Source of the DNA: Streptosporangium canum
GTDB lineage: Bacteria; Actinomycetota; Actinomycetes; Streptosporangiales; Streptosporangiaceae
Reading direction: 5' to 3'
Length of the DNA stretch: 64,000 nucleotides
Assembly (NCBI RefSeq): GCF_900113865.1
Contig: NZ_FOQY01000005.1
Coordinates: 121,388-185,387 of the forward strand
Numbering within the stretch: position 1 is the first letter of the stretch; every line of letters begins with the position of its first letter. The position numbers and the translations under genes were made by a program. Below are positions 16,772 to 24,805 of the stretch, in pieces. The notes beneath the pieces are model-generated. The model saw only the letters and a program-made list of their open reading frames with translations. It did no database searches and was not told the DNA's origin.

Positions 16772-17225
16772 GGCACTGGGTTTCGCCGCGCACTGAGTAT
16801 TGACCATCGATTGAAGACTGCAGTACCAAGGATGTCTTGGATGGTTTACTGGCCATTTCCATGGGATCGCCGACGTCGTCAGGTTTGCCGATGCTGACGA
16901 GATCGTACTCCGCTACACGCTTCAATGCGCTGAGCATCATCTCGTTGAGGCCACTCGCCGTTCGTTCGGGCGCGAGGTCTTGGCCGATGGCGGCGAAGGT
17001 GCGTTTAAATTTGTCGTCGCCACAGGGGATGTCCTTGCCGCCCGGGTCGGTGATCTGGATGTTCTGGGCGTTTACCTCTTTCAATAACTCAAGGATATGC
17101 GTCTTGAGGGTCGCGCCCGCTTCGGTGGCGGTGGGTTCCCTCTCGCCACAGGCCGCCAGGGCCAGAGTCGTTGCCATGAGTGTGATGCCGAACCGTACAG
17201 GGAAACTGCGGGCGGAACGGGGCAT
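16758..17225 (-). CDS. Small lipoprotein of unknown function
   Basis: 155 aa. ATG 17225 has AAGGAG six bases upstream. The signal sequence MPRSARSFPVRFGITLMATT ends in the lipobox LAAC (C27 or nearby), so it is an outer-leaflet membrane lipoprotein. The mature part is small and charged, with two further cysteines (IPCGDDKF and ETQCLNRL) that could form a disulfide. No family recognised. It is convergent with, and overlaps by 14 bp, the WXG-like gene. Whether it protects against that protein is unknown. Confidence 0.82.
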   Translation of the reverse strand: MPRSARSFPVRFGITLMATTLALAACGEREPTATEAGATLKTHILELLKEVNAQNIQITDPGGKDIPCGDDKFKRTFAAIGQDLAPERTASGLNEMMLSALKRVAEYDLVSIGKPDDVGDPMEMASKPSKTSLVLQSSIDGQYSVRGETQCLNRL

Positions 17226-17328
17226 CGAATCTCCTTCGAAGCACTGGCCGACTGAGCGCACGATCTCATATTCTCCAGGAAAATGCGCAAGCCGTACCGG
17301 AAAAACGCCGAGGCGGAAGGCGGGGCGG

Positions 17329-17616
17329 ATGGGGCTCGGGTCTGAGAGCACGGTCAATCCCCGACGGGAGGAATTGCTGCGTGCCCTGACACGGGTGCAG
17401 CTGCATGCGGTGCGGTTGGAGACGGCGCTGGATCCGGCGCATGCCTCGTTCACCGGGAAGGCGGTCTGGGTGGGGCCGACGGCGCGGGCGTTCGCCGAAG
17501 AGCTGACCGGGCGGCGGAACCGGCTCCGGACACTCGTGCAACGGATCGTCGAGGATCTGGAGGCAGAGCTTCGCGCCACCCCCGAGAAGGTGGATCGGGC
17601 ATCAACCGCGCGTTGA
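17329..17616 (+). CDS. WXG100-like small helical protein
   Basis: 95 aa. ATG 17329 with GGAAGG about 8 nt upstream. Two predicted helices flank a WVG turn (residues 47-49, in GKAVWVGPTARAFAEEL), with conserved spacing of a WXG100/ESAT-6-like protein. No signal peptide, which is normal for type VII substrates. It lies in the same block as the large WXG-like protein, but no type VII machinery (EccC etc.) is in the window. It is divergent from the lipoprotein, with 103 bp between. Confidence 0.6.
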   Translation: MGLGSESTVNPRREELLRALTRVQLHAVRLETALDPAHASFTGKAVWVGPTARAFAEELTGRRNRLRTLVQRIVEDLEAELRATPEKVDRASTAR

Positions 17617-17637
17617 CCGGCAGGGCTCATACGGTGC

Positions 17638-17888
17638 TCATGGAACCAGACTTCGGGGAGGCGTGTCGGCGTCCCTCCAGCCGCCATGCCGCCACACCCG
17701 TTCATAGGACGGGTCACGACCCCCGCCGAAGCGAGACGCGTCTTCACCCCGTCACGGTGACGTACATCCCCTGCCGCACCCAGCGTTTCAAGCTCCCGCC
17801 TGAGCCGCTCGATGGTCACTCCGGCCGTCGTCGTGGTGGCCGGGCGATGGGGATATCGCCCGGTGTCGCCAGGCTCGTCGCTGCTCAC
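17638..17888 (-). pseudogene. Frameshifted remnant of the small partner gene of the XRE regulator
   Basis: On the minus strand a GTG frame from 17888 encodes VTIERLRRELETLGAAGDV, which aligns by eye with the N-terminal part of the 59267-59647 product (ELRQALEEHGIKADVHDGYG). It then becomes low quality, while the neighbouring frame picks up RDPSYERVWRHGGWRDADT and ends at a TGA at 17638-17640. A single indel near 17740 would join the two. The divergent placement opposite an XRE regulator matches the intact pair near 59 kb. Confidence 0.4.
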
Positions 17889-17989
17889 GAGGAGTGACGA
17901 TACGAACGCGAAAAGGCAGCGAGATCAGTGTGGTTGATACTTTGGCGCGAGGAGGGGACGGGCGTGCTGTCGAGGGTTACCTTGAGGGC

Positions 17990-19213
17990 ATGGCCTACTC
18001 AGACCCGGCGGGCGAAAGCACGGGAACACGTGTGCGTCGCGCACGTAAGCGCGTGGGCATCACCCAGCGAGAGCTGGCCCAGCGTGTCGGCCGAGCGCAG
18101 TCATGGGTGTCCGGGGTGGAGAACGACAGCATCCCGCTTGACTCCATCGCACTGGTCAACGGCCTTGCCCGTGTCCTACGCATACATCCCAACGAGCTCA
18201 CCGCACGCCCCTACCGGGGCGACACTCCGGCGGAAGACCGAGGGCATTCTGCGATCCCCGAGATCCGCCGCCACCTGGAGCGCTACGACCTGGACCCCGA
18301 ATGGGTCGACGAGGTGAGGTCGCTGCCCGAGCTTCGCGCCGGGACCGAACGCGCAAGCCGGCTGCGCCTGGAGGCACGCTACGCGGAACTCGCCGAAGAA
18401 CTCCCTGCTCTGCTCTCCGAGCTCCAGGCGGCGACCCGCCTCTACCCTGAGCCTGATCGGAGCGCGGCGTTCAGCCTGCTTTCGCTGACCTGTCAGGCGG
18501 CACACTCGGTGGCCTGCAACCTCGGCTACGCCGATCTTTCCCTGATCGCCGCAGATCGAGCTCGTTGGGCGGCGGAGTGCTCGGGAGACCCCTATCACGA
18601 AGCGGTGTTCGCCTGTCTCCGAGTACGGAACATGTGGTCCAGCACCTCGTGGAACGACGCGCTCACCGTCCTTGACTCGGCGTGCGCGCATATCGAAGAC
18701 CAGTACACCGCCGGTCAGCCGAAGGCGCTGGCCGTTTGGGGTGGGCTCCAGTTGCGGGCCGCGATCACTGCCGCACGAAAAAACGACGCCGTAGAGGCAT
18801 GGTCACGCCACCGGCTCGCGGCCGAGGCCGTCACGAGGCTCGGACCTCGCCAGCGCACCAACTACTACGATCTATCGACCAACCAGCCCAACATCGATAT
18901 CCACGGCGTCGCCGTCGCTGTCGAACTCGGCGACGGGCCGCAGGCCGTACGCCGAGGAGAAGCCGTCCGGCTTCCGAAGGGTCTGCAAGCCGGTCGCGCC
19001 GGACATCACCACCTTGATCACGCCCGGGGTCTGCTGTGGTGCAGCAAGCGGGAGGCCGCGCTGGCTGAGCTGGAGCGTGCCGAAAAGATCGCCCCTCTGC
19101 TCATCCGTAATCATCCGATGGCCCAACAGGCTGTACGGACGCTTCTCGATCTCGAACGCTACAGCTACCGGGAACGCATCCGCCGTCTGGGCGTTCGCAT
19201 GCACATTCTCTGA
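17990..19213 (+). CDS. XRE-family helix-turn-helix regulator
   Basis: 407 aa. ATG 17990 follows GAGGG. Residues 13-70 are a HTH_XRE domain (RVRRARKRVGITQRELAQRV, then GRAQSWVSGVENDS). The remainder is an all-helical, tetratricopeptide-like region (SAAFSLLSLTCQAAHSVACN, EAVFACLRVRNMW) probably binding a ligand or partner. Same general plan as the regulator at 57865-59097, although the sequences are not close. Cytoplasmic. The stop lies 4 bp before the right copy of the 33-bp repeat. Confidence 0.85.
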   Translation: MAYSDPAGESTGTRVRRARKRVGITQRELAQRVGRAQSWVSGVENDSIPLDSIALVNGLARVLRIHPNELTARPYRGDTPAEDRGHSAIPEIRRHLERYDLDPEWVDEVRSLPELRAGTERASRLRLEARYAELAEELPALLSELQAATRLYPEPDRSAAFSLLSLTCQAAHSVACNLGYADLSLIAADRARWAAECSGDPYHEAVFACLRVRNMWSSTSWNDALTVLDSACAHIEDQYTAGQPKALAVWGGLQLRAAITAARKNDAVEAWSRHRLAAEAVTRLGPRQRTNYYDLSTNQPNIDIHGVAVAVELGDGPQAVRRGEAVRLPKGLQAGRAGHHHLDHARGLLWCSKREAALAELERAEKIAPLLIRNHPMAQQAVRTLLDLERYSYRERIRRLGVRMHIL

Positions 19214-19217
19214 TCCT

Positions 19218-19250
19218 CTGGAGGCGGGCGGCACGTTCGTCGCGATGAAC
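19218..19250 (+). repeat. 33-bp direct repeat, right copy
   Basis: Identical to HIT codons 78-88 at 14499-14531. No other HIT-gene sequence surrounds it. It lies between the XRE stop (19213) and the convergent MFS stop (19290), so it marks the right edge of the block. Confidence 0.85.
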
Positions 19251-19289
19251 GTCAGAGGGGGCCGACCCGGGGGAGGGCCGGGGCGGCCG

Positions 19290-20564
19290 TCATGTGGCCC
19301 GTGGCAGGACGGCGGCGCGGATGCCCTGGCGCAGGAGGGCGGGGATGCAGAGGACCGTGCCCAGGGCGCCGATCCACACGGCGGTCTGCAGCCCGCCGAG
19401 CGCGGTCGCCCCGGCCGCCAGCAGGCTGCCGAGGGCGACGGCGCCCCAGAGCAGGAAACGCTGGACCGCGCCCACCCGGCCGAGCAGGGCGGCGGGGGTG
19501 GCGGTCTGGCGGAGGGTCAGCGAGGTCGGGCTGAACGCGCCCTCGCCGACGCAGTGCACGATGCTGCCGGCGATGAGCCCGGCCGTTCCCGCGGTGCCGC
19601 CGAGGGAGCCGAGGGCCGGCATCGAGACGATCCCGGCGACCGACAGCGAGGCGGCGCCGAGCAGGGTGCGCGGCGTGCCGTACCGGCGGATCAGCCGGCT
19701 GGACAGCAGGTTGCCGATCGGGTAGCCGGCCGCGGCGGCCCCGATCACGACGCCGATCCACTGCGGGGACAGGCCGAGCACGTTGCGGCAGTACAGCACC
19801 AGGCTGGTCTCGACCATGCTGAGGAACAGCACATAGGTGGTGCCGCACAACAGGACCGGCTGCAGTATCGGGTGGCCGAGTGCGAACCGGAGCCCGGTGG
19901 CGATGTCGCGCCGCAGCCAGCCGCGCTCCCGCGGGGCGCTCTCGCGCGGCGGCTCCCGGTGCCGGATCAGCGCCAGCGAGACGACCGAGGCGGTGAAGCT
20001 GATCACGTTGGCCGCGAGCGCGCCGACCAGGCCCAGAGCGTGGATCAGCGGTCCGGCGGCCATCGGGCCCAGCGCTTTGGACGCCGACTCCGACAGGGCC
20101 AGGCGGGTGTTGCCGCGGTGCAGCTCGTGCGGGTCGCCGTAGAGGCTGGGCAGGTAGGAGGTGTAGGCGACCTGGAAGAACACCACCGCGCAGCCGCTCA
20201 GCAGCACCAGGCAGAACAGCAGCGGGAAGGTCAGCGCCCCGGTGGCGGCCAGCGCCCAGACCGCGCCGAAGGCGGCCACCTGCACGCCGTCGCAGACCAG
20301 CATGGTCATGCGGCGTGAGAGCCGGTCCACGATCGCCCCGGCGGGTAGGCCGAGCGGCAGGAAGGGCAGGAACAGCGCGAAGGGCAGCAGCGCCGCCTGT
20401 GCGGGTGAGACCTCCAGCATGGTGACCGCGAGCAGCGGCAGTGCCAGTGTCATGAACTGGTCGCCGAAGAGGGACAGTGACTGTCCCGCCCAGAGCAGGC
20501 CGAAATCACGGCGCACGGAGGGCGCGCCGGCGACGGGGGGACCGGTGGTGGTGGGGGCGGACAC
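19290..20564 (-). CDS. MFS transporter (MFS_3/enterobactin-exporter-like)
   Basis: 424 aa, 12 predicted membrane helices. GTG 20564 with GGAAGG about 7 nt upstream. FGLLWAGQSLSLFGDQFM at the start and IVDRLSRRMTML after helix 2 (the GxxxDRxxRR/K motif) mark the major facilitator group. Substrate unknown; small hydrophobic compound export is usual for this group. It is co-oriented with nothing nearby and points away from the two-component system. Confidence 0.88.
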   Translation of the reverse strand: MSAPTTTGPPVAGAPSVRRDFGLLWAGQSLSLFGDQFMTLALPLLAVTMLEVSPAQAALLPFALFLPFLPLGLPAGAIVDRLSRRMTMLVCDGVQVAAFGAVWALAATGALTFPLLFCLVLLSGCAVVFFQVAYTSYLPSLYGDPHELHRGNTRLALSESASKALGPMAAGPLIHALGLVGALAANVISFTASVVSLALIRHREPPRESAPRERGWLRRDIATGLRFALGHPILQPVLLCGTTYVLFLSMVETSLVLYCRNVLGLSPQWIGVVIGAAAAGYPIGNLLSSRLIRRYGTPRTLLGAASLSVAGIVSMPALGSLGGTAGTAGLIAGSIVHCVGEGAFSPTSLTLRQTATPAALLGRVGAVQRFLLWGAVALGSLLAAGATALGGLQTAVWIGALGTVLCIPALLRQGIRAAVLPRAT

Positions 20565-20732
20565 GGGACAGCCTTCCGGGGAGCGGAGCGGGATGCCTAC
20601 GGAGCATGCCGACCGGCGCCGGGCGGTGACTGGCGGGAAACGGACGCGGATATCCGTTTCCGGAACGAGGTCCGATCACGGCCGCCGGCCGGGAGGAGGC
20701 GTGCGCGAACCTGGGCAGATAGGGTCCGGGGC

Positions 20733-21929
20733 GTGGAACCCGTCGTCGCTGTGCTGTTGATCGCCGCTCTGGTCGGTGTCCCGGCCCTGGTGCTGTGGCG
20801 GGTGCTGCGCGGCAGACGGGAGCTGGGCAGCAGCCCGGCCGAGCGGGCCACGTTCGAGACCCTGCACACCGCCTCGCTCGCCGCGCCGCCGCTGCGGGCC
20901 GGGCTGACCGAGGCGGGCGCCCAGAAGGCCTCCCGGCATCTGCGCGAGCTGCTCGGCTCCCCGGCGCTGGCGATCACCGACGGCGAGCGGCTGCTGGTCT
21001 ACGACGGTGAGGGCGACCACCACGCCCGGGAGGCGTTCGCGCACGCCGCCAAGACCCTCGCCGGCGGCCGGACCCAGGTGCTCGGCCCGGAGGTCGTCTC
21101 GTGCGAGCTCCCCGAGTGCCCGATCAGGTTCGCGGTGGTGGTGCCGCTCACCACGGACGGCCGGGTGGTCGGCTCGCTGGCGGCCTACGGCGGGCACGCC
21201 TCGGCGGGCCTGGTCCGGGCCACCCACGAGGTGGCGAACTGGGTGGACTCCCAGCTGGAGCTGGCCGAGCTCGACCGGTCCCGGACGCGGCTGATGGAGG
21301 CCGAGGTCCGGGCCCTGCGCGCGCAGATCTCCCCGCATTTCATCTACAACTCGCTGACGACCATAGCGAGCTTCGTCCGTTCCGACCCCGACCGCTCCCG
21401 CGAGCTGCTGCTGGATTTCGCCGACTTCACCCGCTACTCCTTCCGGCGGCACGGCGAGTTCACCACGCTGGCCGAGGAACTGCACTCCATCGACCGCTAC
21501 CTCACCCTGGAACGCGCGCGTTTCGGCGACCAGCTCCAGGTCACGCTGCGGATCGCCCCGGAGGTGCTCGCCGTCGCCGTGCCGTTCCTGTGCCTGCAGC
21601 CGCTGGTGGAGAACGCCGTCCGGCACGGTCTGGAGAGCAAACCCGGCGTCGGCCGCATCTCGATCATCGCCGAGGACGCGGGCGCTGAGTGCCGGATCAG
21701 CGTGGAGGACGACGGCGTCGGCATGGAGCCGGACCGCCTGCGCCGCATCCTGGCCGGTGACGCCGACGAGCGCTCCGGGGCCGGGGGCGTGGGCCTGGCC
21801 AATGTGGACGAGCGGCTGCGCCAGGTCTACGGCGACGAGTACGGCCTGGTGGCCGAGACGGGAAAGGGCGCCGGCACCAAGGTCAGCGTCCGGCTGCCGA
21901 AGTACCATCCGGGCGTCTCCGCCCGCTGA
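20733..21929 (+). CDS. LytS-type sensor histidine kinase
   Basis: 398 aa. One N-terminal membrane helix (VVAVLLIAALVGVPALVLW), a GAF-like sensor region (about 60-170, with ITDGERLLVYDGEG), the His_kinase domain with ALRAQISPHFIYNSL (phospho-acceptor H202), and the HATPase with LVENAVRHGLE and DDGVGM. GTG 20733 is probably leaderless: TAGGGT ends 7 nt upstream. Partner of the LytTR regulator at 23514, from which it is separated by an MFS gene. By context it likely senses the substrate of the symporter at 24802. Confidence 0.9.
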   Translation: MEPVVAVLLIAALVGVPALVLWRVLRGRRELGSSPAERATFETLHTASLAAPPLRAGLTEAGAQKASRHLRELLGSPALAITDGERLLVYDGEGDHHAREAFAHAAKTLAGGRTQVLGPEVVSCELPECPIRFAVVVPLTTDGRVVGSLAAYGGHASAGLVRATHEVANWVDSQLELAELDRSRTRLMEAEVRALRAQISPHFIYNSLTTIASFVRSDPDRSRELLLDFADFTRYSFRRHGEFTTLAEELHSIDRYLTLERARFGDQLQVTLRIAPEVLAVAVPFLCLQPLVENAVRHGLESKPGVGRISIIAEDAGAECRISVEDDGVGMEPDRLRRILAGDADERSGAGGVGLANVDERLRQVYGDEYGLVAETGKGAGTKVSVRLPKYHPGVSAR

Positions 21930-22072
21930 CACCCTCTGAGCCGGTCGACGGTCGTGGAGACGCCCATGTCACGGCGTCGTCTGCAAAGATCTTCTGTCCG
22001 GCGCCGCCCCCGAGACGGCCGAGCCGCGGATCAACGCGATTCCGAGGACGTACCCCCCAACCCGGAGGAACC

Positions 22073-23437
22073 ATGGACACCACCCCCCAAGGCGTCGCCG
22101 ATACGGTGCCGGAGGACACCGGACCGGCCTCCGCCGGCCTGCCGCCTTCCACGCCGCCACAGGCAGGGGGCCAGGCCGCTCCCGCCGAGCTCCCGGTCCC
22201 GGCGTCCGGAGGGCTCGGGCGGCGGTTCTGGCTGCTGTTCGCCTCCAGCACCGTGTCGAACCTGGGCGACGGCATCGGCCGGATCGCGCTGCCGCTGCTG
22301 GCGGTGACCTTGACCAGGGATCCCGTGCTCGTCGCGGCGCTGTCATCGCTCGCCTTCCTGCCCTGGGTGCTGTTCGCGATCGTCAGCGGCGCGCTGGTGG
22401 ACCGGCTGGACCGCCGCAAGGCGATGATCGTCGCCCAGTTCGCCAGGACCGCGGTGGTCGGCCTGCTCACGGCGGCGGTGCTGACCGGCCATGCCGCCAT
22501 GTGGATGCTCTACGTGGCGGCGTTCGCGCTGGGCACCATCGAGACGCTCTACGACAACGCGGTCCACTCCCTGCTGCCCTCCGTGGTACGGCGCGACCAG
22601 CTGGAGAAGGCCAACGGCCGGGTCGAGGCCGCCGCCGTCGTCACCGACAGCTTTCTCGGCGCCCCGGTGGGCAGCGCGCTGTTCGTGGTCGCGGCCGCGA
22701 TGCCGTTCATGGCGAACTCGGTGGGCTTCCTGCTCGCCGGGGCGCTCCTGTTCCTGCTGCCGGGCCGTTATCGCACCGAACCGGCCGGCGACCGGCCCGC
22801 GAACCTGCGCCGGGAGATCGGCGAGGGGGTGCGCTGGCTCTGGAACCACAAGCCGCTGCGGGGCATCACGCTGATCGGCGCGTTCTCCGCGGGGATGAAC
22901 CAGGCCGCGATGGCCGTGCTGGTGCTGTTCGTGGTGGACGTGCTGCGGCTGCCCGCCGCCGCCTTCGGCTGGTTCGCGCTCGCCTCCGGGGTCGGAGGGG
23001 TGGTGGGCGGCCTGGTCGCGCCCATGCTGGTGCGCCGGTGGCCGCGCGCCGCCGTGATGGCCGTCGCGATGACCGTCGGCGGGATCGGGTTCACGCTCGT
23101 GGGGATCTTCCCGTCCGTGCCGATGCTCGCGGTCGCCGCCATGGCCATCGGCTGCTCGCTTCTCGTCTGGAACGTGCTGATCATGTCGGTCCGCCAGGCG
23201 CTGGTGCCGCCTCAGCTGTTCGGCCGTGTCCTGGGTGCGATCCGTACCCTGCTGTGGGGGCTGATCCCGCTGGGCGCCCTGGCGGGCGGTCTGCTGGCCG
23301 GGGCGTTCGGGCTGCGGGCCGTCTTCATGATCAGTGGTTGCGTGATGCTGGCGCTCATGGTGCCGCTCTGCCGGGTGCTGTGGCGGCATCGGGACCTGAT
23401 CAACACTCTCCGCGAGCCGGGAACTGTTGACACCTGA
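22073..23437 (+). CDS. MFS transporter
   Basis: 454 aa, 12 membrane helices after a 45-residue Pro/Ala-rich N-terminus. ATG 22073 with GGAGG. GRRFWLLFASSTVSNLGDG begins helix 1, and ALVDRLDRRKAMIV is the loop 2-3 motif. Same broad group as the 19290 transporter. It lies between the kinase and the response regulator of one two-component system on the same strand, an unusual insertion. Confidence 0.88.
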   Translation: MDTTPQGVADTVPEDTGPASAGLPPSTPPQAGGQAAPAELPVPASGGLGRRFWLLFASSTVSNLGDGIGRIALPLLAVTLTRDPVLVAALSSLAFLPWVLFAIVSGALVDRLDRRKAMIVAQFARTAVVGLLTAAVLTGHAAMWMLYVAAFALGTIETLYDNAVHSLLPSVVRRDQLEKANGRVEAAAVVTDSFLGAPVGSALFVVAAAMPFMANSVGFLLAGALLFLLPGRYRTEPAGDRPANLRREIGEGVRWLWNHKPLRGITLIGAFSAGMNQAAMAVLVLFVVDVLRLPAAAFGWFALASGVGGVVGGLVAPMLVRRWPRAAVMAVAMTVGGIGFTLVGIFPSVPMLAVAAMAIGCSLLVWNVLIMSVRQALVPPQLFGRVLGAIRTLLWGLIPLGALAGGLLAGAFGLRAVFMISGCVMLALMVPLCRVLWRHRDLINTLREPGTVDT

Positions 23438-23513
23438 TGTCTGATTCATCACCCTCTAGGGATTCACCCGTGAGCGTTCGGGGTCCACAGGTGACCGACC
23501 CGGAGGAGTGACC

Positions 23514-24275
23514 GTGACCGGCCTGCGTGTCCTGGCGGTGGACGACGAGCTCCCCGCGCTGGAGGACCTGGCCTACCTGCTGCGCGACGACCCCCGGATC
23601 GGGGAGGTCTCCCTCGCCAGGGACGGGGCCGCCGCGCTGCGTGTCCTGGACCGGGCGATCGCCGACGGGCGGCCGATCGACGCGGTCTTCCTCGACATCC
23701 GGATGCGCGGCCTGGACGGGGTGGTGCTCGGCAGGCTGCTGTCGCAGTTCGCCAACCCGCCCCGGGTGGTGTTCGTGACCGCCTACGAGGAGCACGCGGT
23801 GGACGCGTTCGAGATCAAGGCCGAGGACTACCTGCTCAAACCGGTCCGGCCGGAGCGGCTCGCCGAGGCCATCCGGCGGGTGTGCGTCTCGGCCGAGCTG
23901 CCCGACAGCGACGGCGGGGGCCGTACCGATCCCGGCACCATCCCGGTGGAGCTCGGCGGTGTCACCCGGTTCGTGGCCAGCACCGAGGTCCGCTACGTCG
24001 AGGCGCAGGGCGACTACGCGCGCCTGCACACCGCGGGCGGCAGCCATCTGGTCCGGATCTCGCTGGCCACGCTGGAGGAGCGCTGGTCCTCGGCCGGGTT
24101 CGTCCGGGTGCACCGCAGCCATCTGGTGGCGGTCAAGCACATCGACGAGCTGCACATCGATTCGGGCCGCTGCGTGGTCCGCATCGGCGAGATCGAGATC
24201 CCGGTCAGCCGCCGCCACACCCGCGAGCTGCGCGACCTGCTGGTCCGCCGGGCACGCAAGGGGCGACCGGAATGA
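23514..24275 (+). CDS. LytTR-family response regulator
   Basis: 253 aa. GTG 23514 was chosen over GTG 23508 because GGAGG (23502-23506) is 7 nt away. Receiver domain with acidic pocket D10-D11, phospho-Asp D61 (FLDIRM) and switch Lys in YLLKPVR; the C-terminal LytTR DNA-binding domain includes YVEAQGDYARLHT and FVRVHRSHLVAV. It should bind 9-bp imperfect direct repeats in promoters. Overlaps the next gene (ATGA), so it is in an operon with the membrane protein and symporter. Confidence 0.92.
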   Translation: MTGLRVLAVDDELPALEDLAYLLRDDPRIGEVSLARDGAAALRVLDRAIADGRPIDAVFLDIRMRGLDGVVLGRLLSQFANPPRVVFVTAYEEHAVDAFEIKAEDYLLKPVRPERLAEAIRRVCVSAELPDSDGGGRTDPGTIPVELGGVTRFVASTEVRYVEAQGDYARLHTAGGSHLVRISLATLEERWSSAGFVRVHRSHLVAVKHIDELHIDSGRCVVRIGEIEIPVSRRHTRELRDLLVRRARKGRPE

Positions 24276-24805
24276 GCGAGGAGAACCGCGGACCCGCGCC
24301 GGACCGGGAACCCGGGCGTGGACGGGAGAGCGGATCCGATCGCGGCGAGGAGAGCGGGCCGCGCCCGGACGCGGAGCCGCGGCGCCGGATGGCCGATCGG
24401 CTCACCCGGGCGGTGGAGCGGCCGCGTAAGGAGACCGACCGGCCGCGTCGCGAGGTCGTGACCAGCCCCCGCACCATGGCCGCCCGGCACCCCCGTTACC
24501 CGGTGACCCGTGAGATCGACGAGCAGACCCGGCTGGGCGAGGTCTACATGGGGTCGCTGATCCGCACCCAGTTCCGCCTGGCGCTGTTCGTCTGCACGGT
24601 GCTGGGCTGCGTGGTCGGCGGCCTGCCGGTGCTGTTCCTGCTCGTGCCGGAGCTGCGGGAGGTCCGGCTGCTCGGGATCCCCCTGCCGTGGGCGGTGCTG
24701 GCCGGTCTGATCTACCCGGCGTTCGTGATCGGCGCCTGGCTCTATGTGCGGCAGGCCGAGCGGAACGAGCGTCACTTCGCGGAACTGGTGGACCGGGCCC
24801 GATGA
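24272..24805 (+). CDS. Small membrane protein with disordered N-terminus (DUF485-like companion of the symporter)
   Basis: 177 aa. ATG overlaps the LytTR stop (ATGA). Residues 1-90 are charged, Arg/Glu/Pro-rich and disordered. The C-terminal 90 residues carry two membrane helices (LALFVCTVLGCVVGGLPVLF and AVLAGLIYPAFVIGAWLYV), matching the two-helix companion usually found before ActP symporters. The ATGA overlap with the symporter supports this role. The long soluble N-terminus is unusual, because the second companion at 32928 lacks it. Confidence 0.75.
   Translation: MSEENRGPAPDREPGRGRESGSDRGEESGPRPDAEPRRRMADRLTRAVERPRKETDRPRREVVTSPRTMAARHPRYPVTREIDEQTRLGEVYMGSLIRTQFRLALFVCTVLGCVVGGLPVLFLLVPELREVRLLGIPLPWAVLAGLIYPAFVIGAWLYVRQAERNERHFAELVDRAR

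Noticed and set aside
17613-17897. A 94-codon plus-strand frame opposite the partner-gene remnant
   Set aside because: No ribosome site and a composition explained by the minus-strand remnant.
14499-19250. Classical integrase-made island
   Set aside because: No integrase, and the right repeat is not followed by a displaced HIT 3' end, so the mechanism is left open.
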